From NCBI GenBank assembly GCA_965202845.1, contig OZ241856.1, positions 806,001 through 870,000 of the forward strand: a stretch of 64,000 bases of DNA, read 5' to 3'. The notes beneath the pieces were generated by a model. That model saw only the letters and a program-made list of their open reading frames with translations. It was not told where the DNA came from and did no database searches. Position 1 is the first letter of the stretch; the number at the start of each line of letters is the position of its first letter. A program made the translations under genes and the position numbers. Shown here piece after piece: positions 16,018-25,386 of this stretch. The stretch comes from CBDATA01 sp965202845. Lineage in GTDB: Bacteria > Acidobacteriota > Vicinamibacteria > Marinacidobacterales > Marinacidobacteraceae.

Positions 16018-17164
16018 GGTCGTCCGCGCGGTGGGTGCGCTCCCAGGTGAACTCCGGCTCGGAGCGTCCGAAATGGCCGCCGCTGGCGGTCGCCCGGTAG
16101 ATAGGCCGGAGCAGGTCCAGCTCGGCGATGATCGCGCGCGGCCGCAGGTCGAAGACCCGCCGCAACGCCGCCTCGATGTCCGCATCGTCGCGGACGCCGC
16201 CGCCGAAGGTGTGCACCCGAATGGAGACCGGTTCGGCGCGGCCGATCGCGTAGGCGAGCTGCACTTCGGCGCGGCGCGCCAGCCGGGCGGCGACGATGGT
16301 CTTCGCCATGTGGCGCGCCATGTAGGCGGCCGAGCGATCCACCTTGGTCGGGTCCTTGCCGGAGAACGCGCCGCCCCCGTGCCGCGCGACGCCGCCGTAG
16401 GTGTCCACGATGATCTTCCGACCGGTGAGTCCGCAGTCGGCGGCCGGCCCGCCCTCCACGAAGGCGCCGGTCGGGTTCACCAGGACCCGGAAGGAGTCGG
16501 GCCGGAGGTCGGCGCCGATGACGAAGCGCGCCACGTGCTCCTCGATGTCCCGCGCGACCCGGTCGCCGGCTTCCGCCGCGTGCTGCGAGGAGACCACGAC
16601 CACCGGCGCCGCGCGGGGCGCGTCGTCCGGGCCGTAGGCCACCGTCACTTGCGATTTTCCGTCCGGTCCCAAGTAGGGCAGGAGTCCGTTCCGCCGGACT
16701 TCCGCGAGCCGGCGGGTGATGCGGTGCGCTAGCGTTATCGGGAGCGGCATGAGTTCCGGCGTCTCGTCGCAGGCGAAGCCGAACATGATTCCCTGATCGC
16801 CGGCGCCCCCGGTATCCACTCCCATCGCAATGTCCGACGCCTGCCGCCCGAGCCGAATCGTGATGTCCACCGAATCGGCGTCGAACGAGTCGTCGCGTCC
16901 GGTGTAGCCGATCTCCCGAATGGTGTCCCGGATGGTGGAGCGCAGGTCCCGGTCGTCGGGCGGCGCCGCCGAGGCGGTCTCGCCGGCGACGATCACCGCG
17001 CCCGCCGTGACCAGCGTCTCGCAGGCGACCCGGGCGTGGGGATCGCGGCGCAGATGGAGGTCCAGGATCGCGTCGGAAATCTGGTCGGCGACCTTGTCCG
17101 GGTGCCCCTCGGTGACCGATTCCGAGGTGAACAGCCGGGGTTCAAAGGATCGTTTCGGGTTCAA
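15998..17164 (-). CDS. metK: S-adenosylmethionine synthetase
   Basis: Makes S-adenosylmethionine from methionine and ATP in the cytoplasm. 388 residues, the normal size. Conserved blocks are present: FTSESVTEGHPDKVADQISD at the N-terminus, GAGDQGIMFGFACDETPELM, GPDGKSQVTVAY, and the glycine-rich loop GGGAFSGKDPTKVDRSAAY. The start is TTG 17164 (LNPKRSFEPRLFTSE), supported by AGGAG 8 bases upstream. An extended -10 motif lies about 105 bases upstream. The C-terminus overlaps the likely start of valS. S-adenosylmethionine made here also feeds the radical-SAM enzyme RimO encoded elsewhere in the window. Confidence 0.95.
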   Translation of the reverse strand: MNPKRSFEPRLFTSESVTEGHPDKVADQISDAILDLHLRRDPHARVACETLVTAGAVIVAGETASAAPPDDRDLRSTIRDTIREIGYTGRDDSFDADSVDITIRLGRQASDIAMGVDTGGAGDQGIMFGFACDETPELMPLPITLAHRITRRLAEVRRNGLLPYLGPDGKSQVTVAYGPDDAPRAAPVVVVSSQHAAEAGDRVARDIEEHVARFVIGADLRPDSFRVLVNPTGAFVEGGPAADCGLTGRKIIVDTYGGVARHGGGAFSGKDPTKVDRSAAYMARHMAKTIVAARLARRAEVQLAYAIGRAEPVSIRVHTFGGGVRDDADIEAALRRVFDLRPRAIIAELDLLRPIYRATASGGHFGRSEPEFTWERTHRADDLAAELA

Positions 17165-17267
17165 CGGAGATTCTCCTGACTCGGGACGCGCCCGATTGCG
17201 CTCGGGAGGGCGTCGGGCGACCTTCGGGATGACCCGGAACCGGCGGACTGCCCGGATGTCGGGGCGG

Positions 17268-17276
17268 AGCATAGCA
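17268..17276 (-). promoter_or_regulatory. Candidate extended -10 promoter for metK-valS
   Basis: On the minus strand TGCTATGCT matches TGnTAnnnT. It would leave a leader of about 95-100 bases before the TTG start of metK. I do not see a convincing SAM riboswitch fold in that leader. Confidence 0.4.
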
Positions 17277-17305
17277 AGACCCGCCGTTTCGGAAAGCAGG
17301 ACCCG

Positions 17306-18427
17306 GTGAGCGCGAAGCCGACGGCGGTCCTCCTGCTCGCCGGAAGGTCCCGCCGAACCTGGCCCCTCACCGGTCGGGTTCCCAAGCCGCTCCTCCCCCT
17401 GTGGGGGCGTCCGCTGGCGGAGCGGGTCCTGGACCAGCTCCAGGGGATCGTGGACCAGGCGATCCTGGTGGTCGGCTACCGGAAGGCGGAGATCCTGCGC
17501 CACTTCGGGCGCTCCCGGGGAAACATCCGCCTGATTCCGGTCGAGCAGCGGGTGGCGCGCGGCACCGCCGACGCGCTGCGGGCGGCGCGCGACGCGCTTC
17601 AAGGCCCGGCGCTGGTGCTGAACGGTGACGACTTCTACCATGCCGACGATCTCGCGCGGCTGGTTCGGGAGCGCCCCGCGATCCTGGTGAAACCGGCCAC
17701 GGATCCCTGGAACCGGGCTTCGGTGGACCGCACCGAGGACGGATGGCTCCTCGACGTGGTGGAAAAGCCGCCGGACGCCCGTCCGGGGCGCATGTCGAGC
17801 ATCGGCGCCTATTCCCTCGACCGGGAAGACCTTGAGCATCTCGGCGCAGTGGGCGAGAGCGTCCGCGGCGAGCTGGAGCTGCCCGATCTGATCCGGATTC
17901 TGGTCCGGGTCCGCGGGGTCCGGACCGTGGAGTCCCGGATGCCCTGGCTTCCGCTCACCTACGCTTGGGACCTGATTGGGAGGGTCGCTCCGCTCTTCGG
18001 CGGGGAGGAGGAGAAGCGGACGGCGCGCGCCCTGGGCTTCGCCTGGGAGGAGGTTGGCGGTTCGGGCGCGCTGATCCGCGGCGCGGGCGCCTCGGCGCAT
18101 CCGGACGCCAGACTGCTGGGGGCGGTGGCGCTTGGCGCCTCGGCCCGGATCGGTCCGGGGGCGGTGGTCGAACGGGCGGTGCTCCTGGACGGCGCCGAAG
18201 TGGGCCGGGGGGCGGTCGTCCGCGACAGCGTTCTCGGCTTCGGCGCCCGCGTCGGGGAAGGCGCTCGGCTTCATTCCGGGCCGGTCGCCCGCATCCGGGT
18301 GCTGGATCATCTGGCGCGCCCCGGAGTCGAGCGGATCGGCGCCTGCCTCGGAGACGAGGCGGTGGTGGAGGCCGGGGCGGAAACGCCCCCCGGCGCCCTG
18401 TTGGCGCCGTTCAGTCGGACGGCCTGA
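17306..18427 (+). CDS. Sugar-1-phosphate nucleotidyltransferase with hexapeptide C-terminus, altered signature
   Basis: 373 residues from GTG 17306 (AGGA nearby upstream). An N-terminal Rossmann-type nucleotidyltransferase domain (about 1-230) is followed by left-handed beta-helix hexapeptide repeats (LLGAVALGASARIGPGAVVE, then VLLDGAEVGRGAVVRDSVL), as in GlmU-like enzymes of sugar-nucleotide synthesis. The usual signature LAAGxGTRxxPLT reads LLAGRSRRTWPLT, so the Gly-Thr pair is replaced by Ser-Arg while the following Arg and VPKPLLPL are kept. VLNGDDFYHADD supplies the metal-binding aspartates and VVEKPP the sugar-side motif. The sugar and nucleotide are not readable. Its last 17 bases overlap the convergent lptFG gene. 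It is divergent from metK. Confidence 0.8.
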   Translation: MSAKPTAVLLLAGRSRRTWPLTGRVPKPLLPLWGRPLAERVLDQLQGIVDQAILVVGYRKAEILRHFGRSRGNIRLIPVEQRVARGTADALRAARDALQGPALVLNGDDFYHADDLARLVRERPAILVKPATDPWNRASVDRTEDGWLLDVVEKPPDARPGRMSSIGAYSLDREDLEHLGAVGESVRGELELPDLIRILVRVRGVRTVESRMPWLPLTYAWDLIGRVAPLFGGEEEKRTARALGFAWEEVGGSGALIRGAGASAHPDARLLGAVALGASARIGPGAVVERAVLLDGAEVGRGAVVRDSVLGFGARVGEGARLHSGPVARIRVLDHLARPGVERIGACLGDEAVVEAGAETPPGALLAPFSRTA

Positions 18428-20687
18428 GAACCAGGAAGAGCGCCGCCAGTCCGAAAAAGAGGTTCGGGGTCCAGGCGGCCAGAGGCGGATCGAGAACGCT
18501 GGCCTCGCCCAGGAATCCGAAGAACCGGTTGGTCACCAGGTACAGGATGCTGATCGGGATGGCGAAGCCCACTCCGGCGAGGATGCCCCGGTTGAAGCGG
18601 GAGAACGCGAAGGGGAGGCCGATCAGCACGGTGAGGAGCGAGGCCAGGGGCGCCGCCGCCCGTCGGTGGAAATGCACCCACAGCTCGGGGGCGGGGTGTC
18701 CGGCGGCCTCGATGACCCCGATGCGCTCGCCGAGTTCGGCGCGGGTCAGCCGGGTGGCCACCAGGTCCGGGCGGAGGAAGGAATCGGGAGGCGGAATTTC
18801 GGGGAAGGGCCGCTGCGCGAAGGGGCGGATGGCGGCCTCCGGGCCGAAGTTGCGGGTCCAGCCGCCGATCCCGGTCCAGAACCGGTTCGCCTCCGACCAG
18901 TGGGCCGATGCGAGATAGCTCCGGGACCGGAGCGTCGCGCCGTCCTCGCTGGCGGCGAAGACCGTCAGATCCTCCAGATACCCCGATTCGGGATCGAACG
19001 CGCCGTAGTGAAGGATCGTTTCCCCCGGCCCCAGCAGCCAGTGGCGCTCCCCGGGATCGGCGGCGCGTCGCGGTCGGCCCTCGATCCGGGCCTCCAGGTT
19101 CTCCGCCTCCGCATCCACGGCGGGCGCCGCCCGCTCCTGGAGCGACCAGGCGAGACAGGCCGCCGCCAGCCCCCCGGCGAGCGCCGGGACGGCGAGCCGG
19201 GCGCCCGAAATCCCGCCGGCGCGGAACGCCGTCAGCTCCTGGTTGCGTCCCAGCACCCCGAAGGTCACCAGGGTCGCCGCCAGCGTCGCCAGCGGGAGCA
19301 TGTCCAGCGCGAGACTCGGAAGCGAGAGCATGAGAAACCGGACGAACAGCCCGGGAGCGATCTCGTTCTCGAAGGCGTCGCCGATGTGCCCGCTGATCAG
19401 CCCGACGAGCTGCATCGAAAGGAGAATCGCCAGCCCGGCGCCGAAGAAGGTTGCGAAACGGGAAAGCAGATACCGGTCTCCGATCCGGGGGAGCGGAGTC
19501 CGGGGGAACCGGCGCCTGCGGCGGGGCCTGCCGGGCTGCGTCCGGACGGTCGCCAGCCGGCCCAGGACGCGCCGGAGGGCGCCCGGTGGATCCATGCCCC
19601 ACGAACCCAGGGCGAGGAGCAGGACGCCGATGGCGACGGTGGCGATGCTCGCCGCCCACATGGCGATCCACGGCGCGACCTCTCCCGATATGGCGAGTTC
19701 CTCGCCGACCAGCTGCGGGATGTAGTACAGGAGCACGATCGCGGCGGCGATGACGAATCCGCCGGCCCGCGCGCCGCCAGCCCGGGGGCGCAGTCCCAGG
19801 GCGAGCCCGATGACGCCGAAGGCGACGCAGGCGAACGGAAGGGCGAACTTCTTGTGGATTTCGACCCGGTAGACGGCGGCGCCGGTGCTCTCCCAGCCGG
19901 CGACCAGTTCCGGCAGGCGCATGGCGCGCGCGTCCCACCGGGGGCTGGGGTTCTCCGGCCCGAACACCCGATCCGGGTCCAGGGGCAGCCGAATCCGGTC
20001 CGCCCGCTGGATCCGGTACGTCCCTGGATCCTGATCCGGCGCGTCGTGCGACTCCACTTCGACGAGTTCCAGGTAGGCGATGCGGTCTTCGGGGGCCACC
20101 ACCAGGCGCGCGCCTTGCGCCATGTGGATGGTGGGGGCCGCTTCGTCGGTGACATCGGCGAGGAACACCCGCTCCCAGTCCCCGCCGGGGGGCGCCGCGC
20201 CCAGCAGCAGAACCTTGTCCTCGAGCAGCTCGTCGTGGAAGACGCGGGGCAGGATCTCGGCCCGGAGCCGCGAGGATGCGAGCTCGGCCGAGAGCGCGAC
20301 GAAACGCTGGTTGGAGCGGGGAACCACTTCGAGGGTGAGGACGAGGGTGACGCCGAAGCCCAGCAGGGCGGCCACCGCCACCGGCGCGAGGAGCCGCGCC
20401 GGGCTCACCCCGCCGGCGCGCATGGCGAGCAGTTCGGAGCCGGCGCTCAACCGCGAAAAGGCGAGCAGCACGCCGAACAGCAGCGCGCTGGGGACCGCGA
20501 CCGCGAGGAGCGCGGGCACCAGGTAGGCGAGCGCCAGCGCCGCCGTGGTCGGATCGGCGCCCTGGGTGACCAGGAGCCGCAGCCGGACGATGAGTTCGTT
20601 CAGCAGCAGGACGAACAGGAAGACTCCGGATCCGAGGGCGGCCCCGGGGGCGACGAGGCGCAGGATGTAGCGGTCGAGGAGTCCCAA
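18411..20687 (-). CDS. LptF-LptG fusion: lipopolysaccharide export permease, both halves in one chain
   Basis: 758 residues. LptF and LptG are normally separate ~360-residue inner-membrane proteins that, with two LptB ATPases, extract lipopolysaccharide from the inner membrane. Here residues about 1-365 form one YjgP/YjgQ unit (start MGLLDRYILRLVAPGAALGS; motif ELLAMRAGGVSPARLL; closing helices FALPFACVAFGVIGLALG) and about 401-758 a second (IGDRYLLSRFATFFGAGLAI; ELTAFRAGGISGARLAVPAL; PLASLLTVLIGLPFAFSRFN). They are joined by an Arg-rich linker (about 366-400). Each half has paired N- and C-terminal transmembrane helices around a periplasmic beta-jellyroll. No in-frame stop interrupts the linker. 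The gene converges on the sugar nucleotidyltransferase gene. Confidence 0.9.
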   Translation of the reverse strand: MGLLDRYILRLVAPGAALGSGVFLFVLLLNELIVRLRLLVTQGADPTTAALALAYLVPALLAVAVPSALLFGVLLAFSRLSAGSELLAMRAGGVSPARLLAPVAVAALLGFGVTLVLTLEVVPRSNQRFVALSAELASSRLRAEILPRVFHDELLEDKVLLLGAAPPGGDWERVFLADVTDEAAPTIHMAQGARLVVAPEDRIAYLELVEVESHDAPDQDPGTYRIQRADRIRLPLDPDRVFGPENPSPRWDARAMRLPELVAGWESTGAAVYRVEIHKKFALPFACVAFGVIGLALGLRPRAGGARAGGFVIAAAIVLLYYIPQLVGEELAISGEVAPWIAMWAASIATVAIGVLLLALGSWGMDPPGALRRVLGRLATVRTQPGRPRRRRRFPRTPLPRIGDRYLLSRFATFFGAGLAILLSMQLVGLISGHIGDAFENEIAPGLFVRFLMLSLPSLALDMLPLATLAATLVTFGVLGRNQELTAFRAGGISGARLAVPALAGGLAAACLAWSLQERAAPAVDAEAENLEARIEGRPRRAADPGERHWLLGPGETILHYGAFDPESGYLEDLTVFAASEDGATLRSRSYLASAHWSEANRFWTGIGGWTRNFGPEAAIRPFAQRPFPEIPPPDSFLRPDLVATRLTRAELGERIGVIEAAGHPAPELWVHFHRRAAAPLASLLTVLIGLPFAFSRFNRGILAGVGFAIPISILYLVTNRFFGFLGEASVLDPPLAAWTPNLFFGLAALFLVLRPSD

Positions 20688-20751
20688 GGCGATCCCCCGG
20701 ATTCTGACAGTCCACGCTCGCTTCGGGGCGGGATGCGGCGGGCCGGTTCCG

Positions 20752-20757
20752 TAGAAT
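20752..20757 (+). promoter_or_regulatory. Candidate -10 box for smc
   Basis: TAGAAT, about 46 bases before GTG 20804 and in the 116-base gap divergent to lptFG. A strong ribosome site AGGAGGAG (20791-20798) follows it. The -35 region is not recognisable. Confidence 0.35.
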
Positions 20758-20803
20758 GAACCCAGGATGCGCCCGCGCGACGAACCCCCCAGGAGGAGTC
20801 CGC

Positions 20804-23800
20804 GTGCGGGTTGAGCGCCTCGAAATCGCCGGGTTCAAGAGTTTCGCCGATCCGGTGACGGTCTCCTTTCCCGGAGGCGCGACCGCGGTGGTGGGGCCGA
20901 ACGGCTGCGGGAAGAGCAACATCGCGGACGCCATCTTCTGGGTGCTCGGCGAACTCGGCGCCCGCACCATCCGCGCCCGCGGGCAGGACCTCATCTTTTC
21001 CGGCAATGCGGACCGCAAGCCGCTGGGGATGGCCGAAGTGCGCCTCCATGTGAGCGGCCTCGAGGGAAACGGGGGAGGATCGCCGGAGGGGACGGTGGTG
21101 GTCGGCCGGCGGGTGGACCGCAGCGGGCAGTCCCTGTACGAAATCGACGGGCGGCGGACGTCGCGGAAGGAGATCCTCCGCCTGTTTTCCGGCTCCGGGC
21201 TGGGGGGGCGTTCCTACGCATTGATCGAGCAGGGGCACATGGGCGAAGTGCTCTCCCGTCCGCCGGAGGAGCTGCGCCGGTTCATCGAGGCGGCGGCCGG
21301 GCTCGGAAGGTATCGGCAGAACCGGAAGGAGAGCGAGGAGAACCTGCGCGCCGCCGAGCGGGCGCTCGCCCAGGTCCGGCAGCGGATGGCCGAGCTGGAC
21401 GCCCGGATTCGTCAGACCCGAAGGGAGTCGCGGCAGGCCCGGAAGGCCCGGGAGGGGAACGCCGCGTTGCGGCGCCTGGAGATCGCCCACCAGGCCAGCC
21501 GGCATGCCGAACTGGAGCGGAGACGCCGCGCGAGCGGCGTCGATCGGGTCCGGTTCGGCGATGAACTGGACCGCCGCCGGCGAAGCCTCGAAACCTTCGA
21601 GGGGTGGCTGGAGGCGCTCAGGAAGCGGCGGGACGCGCTCGCCGTCGAACTCCGCGAGATCACCCGGCGGATCGGGGAGGCGCGGAAGACGGAAGGCGAG
21701 GTGGGGGCGCTGGTGGCGGAGGGCGAACGCGCCCGCCAGGCCCGAAGGGCGCGCCGGGAGCGGCTGGCCGAGGCGGAACGCGAAATCCGGGCCGCCGGGC
21801 CCGCCCGCATCGAGGCGCGGGCGGAAGCGGAACGCCGCCTCGCCGTCGCCAACGAGCGCGCCCGGGACGCGGGCGCCGCCGCCGCCGGGCGTCGGGAGGC
21901 GCTGGAGGCGGCGCGCCGCGCGGTGGATTCCGCCGAGAAGGCGCTGGAGACCGCGCGGCTCGCGGAGATGGGGCGGCGCGGCGCGGTGCGGGAGCTGGGT
22001 TTTCGCGCGGAACAGCACGAACGGCAGGAGGAGCAGCTGCGGGCCGCCGGACAGCGCCTCGCGGTCGAGCGGCAGGAACTCGAGGCGCGGCGCGCCCGGG
22101 CGGAGAAGCAGGCCGGGACGACGGCCCTGGAGGCGGCTGTCCAGGAGGAGCGCGCCGGGGAGTGCGAGGCGCGGCGGCGAGGCGCGGAAGCCGCATGGCG
22201 CGACCTGGCGGCGGAGCTTGCGGCGGCGCGGGTTCGGGAGACGGAGGCGATCCGAACCCTGGATCGCGTCCGGGCCCGTCTCGAAAGCGCCGAGTCGCTG
22301 GTCGTATCGAGGGAGCAGCTGGGTCCCGCGACCCGCGAGCTGCTCGCCCGGGCGCGCCGTGAGGGGATCGAAGTCCCGGGCGTCGTCGGCGAGGACATCG
22401 AGGTGGACGAGGGGTACGAGCGCGCGGCGGAGCGGATGCTCCAGGCGCATCGGCTTCGGGTGCGACGCGCTTCGGATGTCATGGCGCTGGCGCGGCTCGC
22501 CGCCGGCGCCGCATTGGGCCCCTGGGAGGTTCTGGTCGGGGAGTTCGTCGAGCTTCGGAGCGAAACGGCCCCGGATATCCCCGGGCGGAAGCTCCGCGCC
22601 CATGTGCGAAGCGCGGACCCGCAGCTTGCGGCGGCGATTCCGGATGCGGCGCTGGCGTCCAGCCTCGAGGAGGCGCTCGACGCCTACGCCCGGGCGCCCG
22701 GCGCCTACGTGACGCCGGACGGGGATTCGGTGAGCCCGCCGGGGATCGTCCGCATCGGGCGGGGCGGTCCGGGCGAGGGATTTCTGGTGGCGCGACGGGA
22801 AGCGCTCCGGTTGCGGCAGGAGGAAGCTGCGGCGTCCCGGACTGCGGAGGCCCGGACCCGGGACGCGCTCGATGCGGCCGAAGCCGAAGCCGAGGCGGGC
22901 CGGGAGCGGGAGCGCCTGGTCGAGGCCGCCGCCGAGGCGGGCCGGGAGCGGGAGCGGCTTGCGGGTCGGCTGGACCAGGCGAACCGCTCCCTCGATGAGG
23001 TGCGCCGCCAGCTGGCCGTCGGGGAAGCCGCCGCTTCGGACAACGAGAACGACCGGGAGCGGAACCGCGAGGCCCTCGCGCGGGCCCGGGAAGCGGTTGC
23101 GGAGGGGCGGAAGGAGCTTGCGGCGCAGGAGAGCGGCCTCGAAGGGGCGCGGGAAGCGGCTGCGGTCTCCCGCCGGAGCGCCCACCAGGCGGAGCAGGCG
23201 TGGGAGGAAGCCGAACGGGAGGCGAACCGGCTCGCCTCGGAAGCCGATCGGGCGCAGCGCGAGCGCGCCGTCGCCGAGCGCCGGGAGGACGAAGACGCGA
23301 AACGGCTGGAGGAGCTGGCGGCGGAACGCCTGGACCTGTCCCGCGAGGACGGGGAGTGGGAGCGGCGGAGGACGGAGGCGGAGGCGGCGGCCGCCGCGGC
23401 GACCGCCGACGGGCGCGACCTGGCGGACCGAGAGGCGGAGTTGACGGTTTCCGAACGCGCGCTCTCCGCGCGTCTGGCGGCGGCCGCCGAACCCCTGCTG
23501 AGCCGGCGCGCCGAGCTCCGGCAGGCGGAAACGGCCCGCGCCGCGGCGCAGGCGGCGCTCGACGAGGCGGGGCGTTCGATGCGGGAGATGGAGGACGAGT
23601 TCCGGAGGCGCCACGGAGCGCCGCTCGCCGAGATGGCGGCGACCCTTCCGCTGGATGCGCGGGACCGCCCCCCGGCGGAGATGCTGGAGGAGATGGATCG
23701 GCTCCGGGAGGCGATCCGGGGAATCGGTCCGGTGAACGAGACCGCGGCGGCGCGGCTCGCCGAACTGGAGGCGGAACGAGCGCGCCCGGCGGCCGAACTC

Positions 23801-24415
23801 GAGGACATCGAGACCGGGGTGCGGGACGGCATGAAGGCGCTGGCGCGCCACGATCGGGACGCCCGCCAGCGATTCCGCGCCGCCCACGAGGCGGTGGACA
23901 GGAACTTCGCCGAAGCGTTCCGGCAGCTGTTCGGCGGCGGCCAGGCGTCGCTGCGGCTGGTCGAACCCGAAGCAGACCGCGAAGAAGGCGCCAACCGGTC
24001 GGCGCCGGACGACGGCGTTCCCCCGGAACTGGCCGCCGGAGTGGAGATCCTCGCCGAACCGCCGGGAAAGAAGTTGCGGGGCGTGCGGTTGCTCTCCGGC
24101 GGCGAACGGGCGATGACCGCGATCGCCTTCCTGATCGCCCTCTTCCGCCATCGCCCCGCGCCGCTATGCATGCTGGACGAGGCGGACGCGGCGCTCGACG
24201 ACCAGAACGTGGCGCGCTTCGCCAAGCTGATCAGCGAGCTTCGGGAGACGACCCAACTGGTGGTCATCACCCACAACCGGCACACCATGGAGTCGTGCGA
24301 CCACCTTTACGGGGTCACGATGGAGGAGCCGGGGGTGTCCCGGGTGGTCTCGTTGCGGCTCGATGATGTCTCCTCCGACTGGCTTTCCGGGGTTCCCGAA
24401 CCGGTTTCTCCATGA
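20804..24415 (+). CDS. smc: Chromosome segregation ATPase SMC
   Basis: 1203 residues, full length for SMC, which forms a ring with ScpA/ScpB and compacts and segregates DNA. The start GTG 20804 (VRVERLEIAGFKSF) is fixed by AGGAGGAG 5 bases upstream; an earlier ATG is not supported. The Walker A motif is VVGPNGCGKSNIADA. Two long coiled coils flank the hinge (about residues 520-650, GVVGEDIEVDEGYERAAERM to GDSVSPPGIVRIGRG). The C-terminal head has LLSGGERAMTAIAFL (ABC signature) and MLDEADAALDDQNVARF (Walker B and D-loop). A duplicated AEAGRERERL phrase occurs in the second coil. scpA and scpB are not in the window. The stop overlaps the next gene by ATGA. Confidence 0.96.
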   Translation: MRVERLEIAGFKSFADPVTVSFPGGATAVVGPNGCGKSNIADAIFWVLGELGARTIRARGQDLIFSGNADRKPLGMAEVRLHVSGLEGNGGGSPEGTVVVGRRVDRSGQSLYEIDGRRTSRKEILRLFSGSGLGGRSYALIEQGHMGEVLSRPPEELRRFIEAAAGLGRYRQNRKESEENLRAAERALAQVRQRMAELDARIRQTRRESRQARKAREGNAALRRLEIAHQASRHAELERRRRASGVDRVRFGDELDRRRRSLETFEGWLEALRKRRDALAVELREITRRIGEARKTEGEVGALVAEGERARQARRARRERLAEAEREIRAAGPARIEARAEAERRLAVANERARDAGAAAAGRREALEAARRAVDSAEKALETARLAEMGRRGAVRELGFRAEQHERQEEQLRAAGQRLAVERQELEARRARAEKQAGTTALEAAVQEERAGECEARRRGAEAAWRDLAAELAAARVRETEAIRTLDRVRARLESAESLVVSREQLGPATRELLARARREGIEVPGVVGEDIEVDEGYERAAERMLQAHRLRVRRASDVMALARLAAGAALGPWEVLVGEFVELRSETAPDIPGRKLRAHVRSADPQLAAAIPDAALASSLEEALDAYARAPGAYVTPDGDSVSPPGIVRIGRGGPGEGFLVARREALRLRQEEAAASRTAEARTRDALDAAEAEAEAGRERERLVEAAAEAGRERERLAGRLDQANRSLDEVRRQLAVGEAAASDNENDRERNREALARAREAVAEGRKELAAQESGLEGAREAAAVSRRSAHQAEQAWEEAEREANRLASEADRAQRERAVAERREDEDAKRLEELAAERLDLSREDGEWERRRTEAEAAAAAATADGRDLADREAELTVSERALSARLAAAAEPLLSRRAELRQAETARAAAQAALDEAGRSMREMEDEFRRRHGAPLAEMAATLPLDARDRPPAEMLEEMDRLREAIRGIGPVNETAAARLAELEAERARPAAELEDIETGVRDGMKALARHDRDARQRFRAAHEAVDRNFAEAFRQLFGGGQASLRLVEPEADREEGANRSAPDDGVPPELAAGVEILAEPPGKKLRGVRLLSGGERAMTAIAFLIALFRHRPAPLCMLDEADAALDDQNVARFAKLISELRETTQLVVITHNRHTMESCDHLYGVTMEEPGVSRVVSLRLDDVSSDWLSGVPEPVSP

Positions 24416-25386
24416 TTCCGCGGCGCGCCATGGTGTTCGCCGCCGGGCGGGGAGAACGGATGGGGCCGCTCACCCGGAACCGCGCCAAGCCGGCGCTGCC
24501 GCTGGCCGGCGTCCCGATTCTGGAGCGGATTCTCGACCGGCTGCGCTCCTTCGGGGTGCGCGAGGTGGTGGTGAACTTGCATCACGCTCCGGAATCGCTG
24601 GAGCCGCTGCTCCGCGCGGCGTCCCGGAAGGGACTCCGGGTGCATCGCTCGCCGGAGCCGGAGCTTTTGGGCACTTCGGGCGGTCTGCGGCGGGCGGTGG
24701 AGCGCTTCGGCGCGACCGGGTTCGGACGCTCTCCGTTCCTGGCGTGGAACGCGGACGCCTATCCGGAGGCCGATCTGGCCGCGTTCGCCGCCGCCCACCG
24801 GGATCGGGGCGGCATGGCCACCCTGCTGGCCGAGGAGCGGCCGGCGCCCGGATGCGAAGGGGAGCGCCGCCTCCAGACGGACCGCGACGGCCGCCTCACC
24901 GGGCTGCTGCCCGCCGGGGAAGAGGGGCCGGTGTTCTGCGGCGTCTGGCTTCTGGAGCCGGCCGCCCTGGAGCTGCTGGCGCCGGACGCCCGCGGCCTGG
25001 CGTCGGACCTGCTGCCCGGGCTGATCCGGAAGCGCGCCGGCTTCGTGGTTTCGACCGGTAGGCGGTGGTACGAGATCGGAACGCCGGCCCGTTATCGGGC
25101 CGCTTCGCTGGCGTTTCCCACCGATGAAGGATCTCCGCGGCCCAACCGGATCGCCCCGGACGCGACCGTGGATTCCCTCTCCCGGCTGGGCGGGGGTTGT
25201 CGGATCGGGAGCGGCGCCGAGGTGTCCCGGTCGGTATTGCTTGAGGACGTGGATGTGGGGCCGGGCGCGGTCGTCCGCGACTCGGTGGTGGCGGCTTGCG
25301 AAACCATTCCCGCCGGGACCCGGGTGTCCGGAGCGCTCAGGGCGTCGGGCGCCTCGGTCCCCCTGGACAGCGATGGGACGCCATGA
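24412..25386 (+). CDS. Nucleotidyltransferase, MurU-like, with an added hexapeptide-type C-terminus
   Basis: 324 residues. The signature MVFAAGRGERMGPLT with AKPALPLAGVPIL is that of sugar-1-phosphate nucleotidyltransferases, and LAWNADAYPEADL gives the metal site. The next gene is an AmgK-like kinase joined by an ATGA overlap. This pairing is known for MurU-AmgK, which recycles peptidoglycan sugar by making UDP-MurNAc from MurNAc-1-phosphate. Known MurU is about 225 residues; this one adds roughly 90 with beta-helix character (GGGCRIGSGAEVSRSVLLED, DVGPGAVVRDSVVAA). It may therefore use another sugar or oligomerise. It also overlaps smc by ATGA, so all three are coupled. Confidence 0.78.
   Translation: MIPRRAMVFAAGRGERMGPLTRNRAKPALPLAGVPILERILDRLRSFGVREVVVNLHHAPESLEPLLRAASRKGLRVHRSPEPELLGTSGGLRRAVERFGATGFGRSPFLAWNADAYPEADLAAFAAAHRDRGGMATLLAEERPAPGCEGERRLQTDRDGRLTGLLPAGEEGPVFCGVWLLEPAALELLAPDARGLASDLLPGLIRKRAGFVVSTGRRWYEIGTPARYRAASLAFPTDEGSPRPNRIAPDATVDSLSRLGGGCRIGSGAEVSRSVLLEDVDVGPGAVVRDSVVAACETIPAGTRVSGALRASGASVPLDSDGTP

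Noticed and set aside
17165..17267. SAM riboswitch upstream of metK
   Set aside because: A leader of about 100 bases exists, but I could not find the conserved core or kink-turn elements of a known SAM riboswitch.
20600..24151. 1183-codon antisense open frame over smc
   Set aside because: It is the complement of the smc coiled-coil coding region. The product is biased Arg/Pro/Gly/Leu sequence with no domain; long antisense frames are expected at this GC content.
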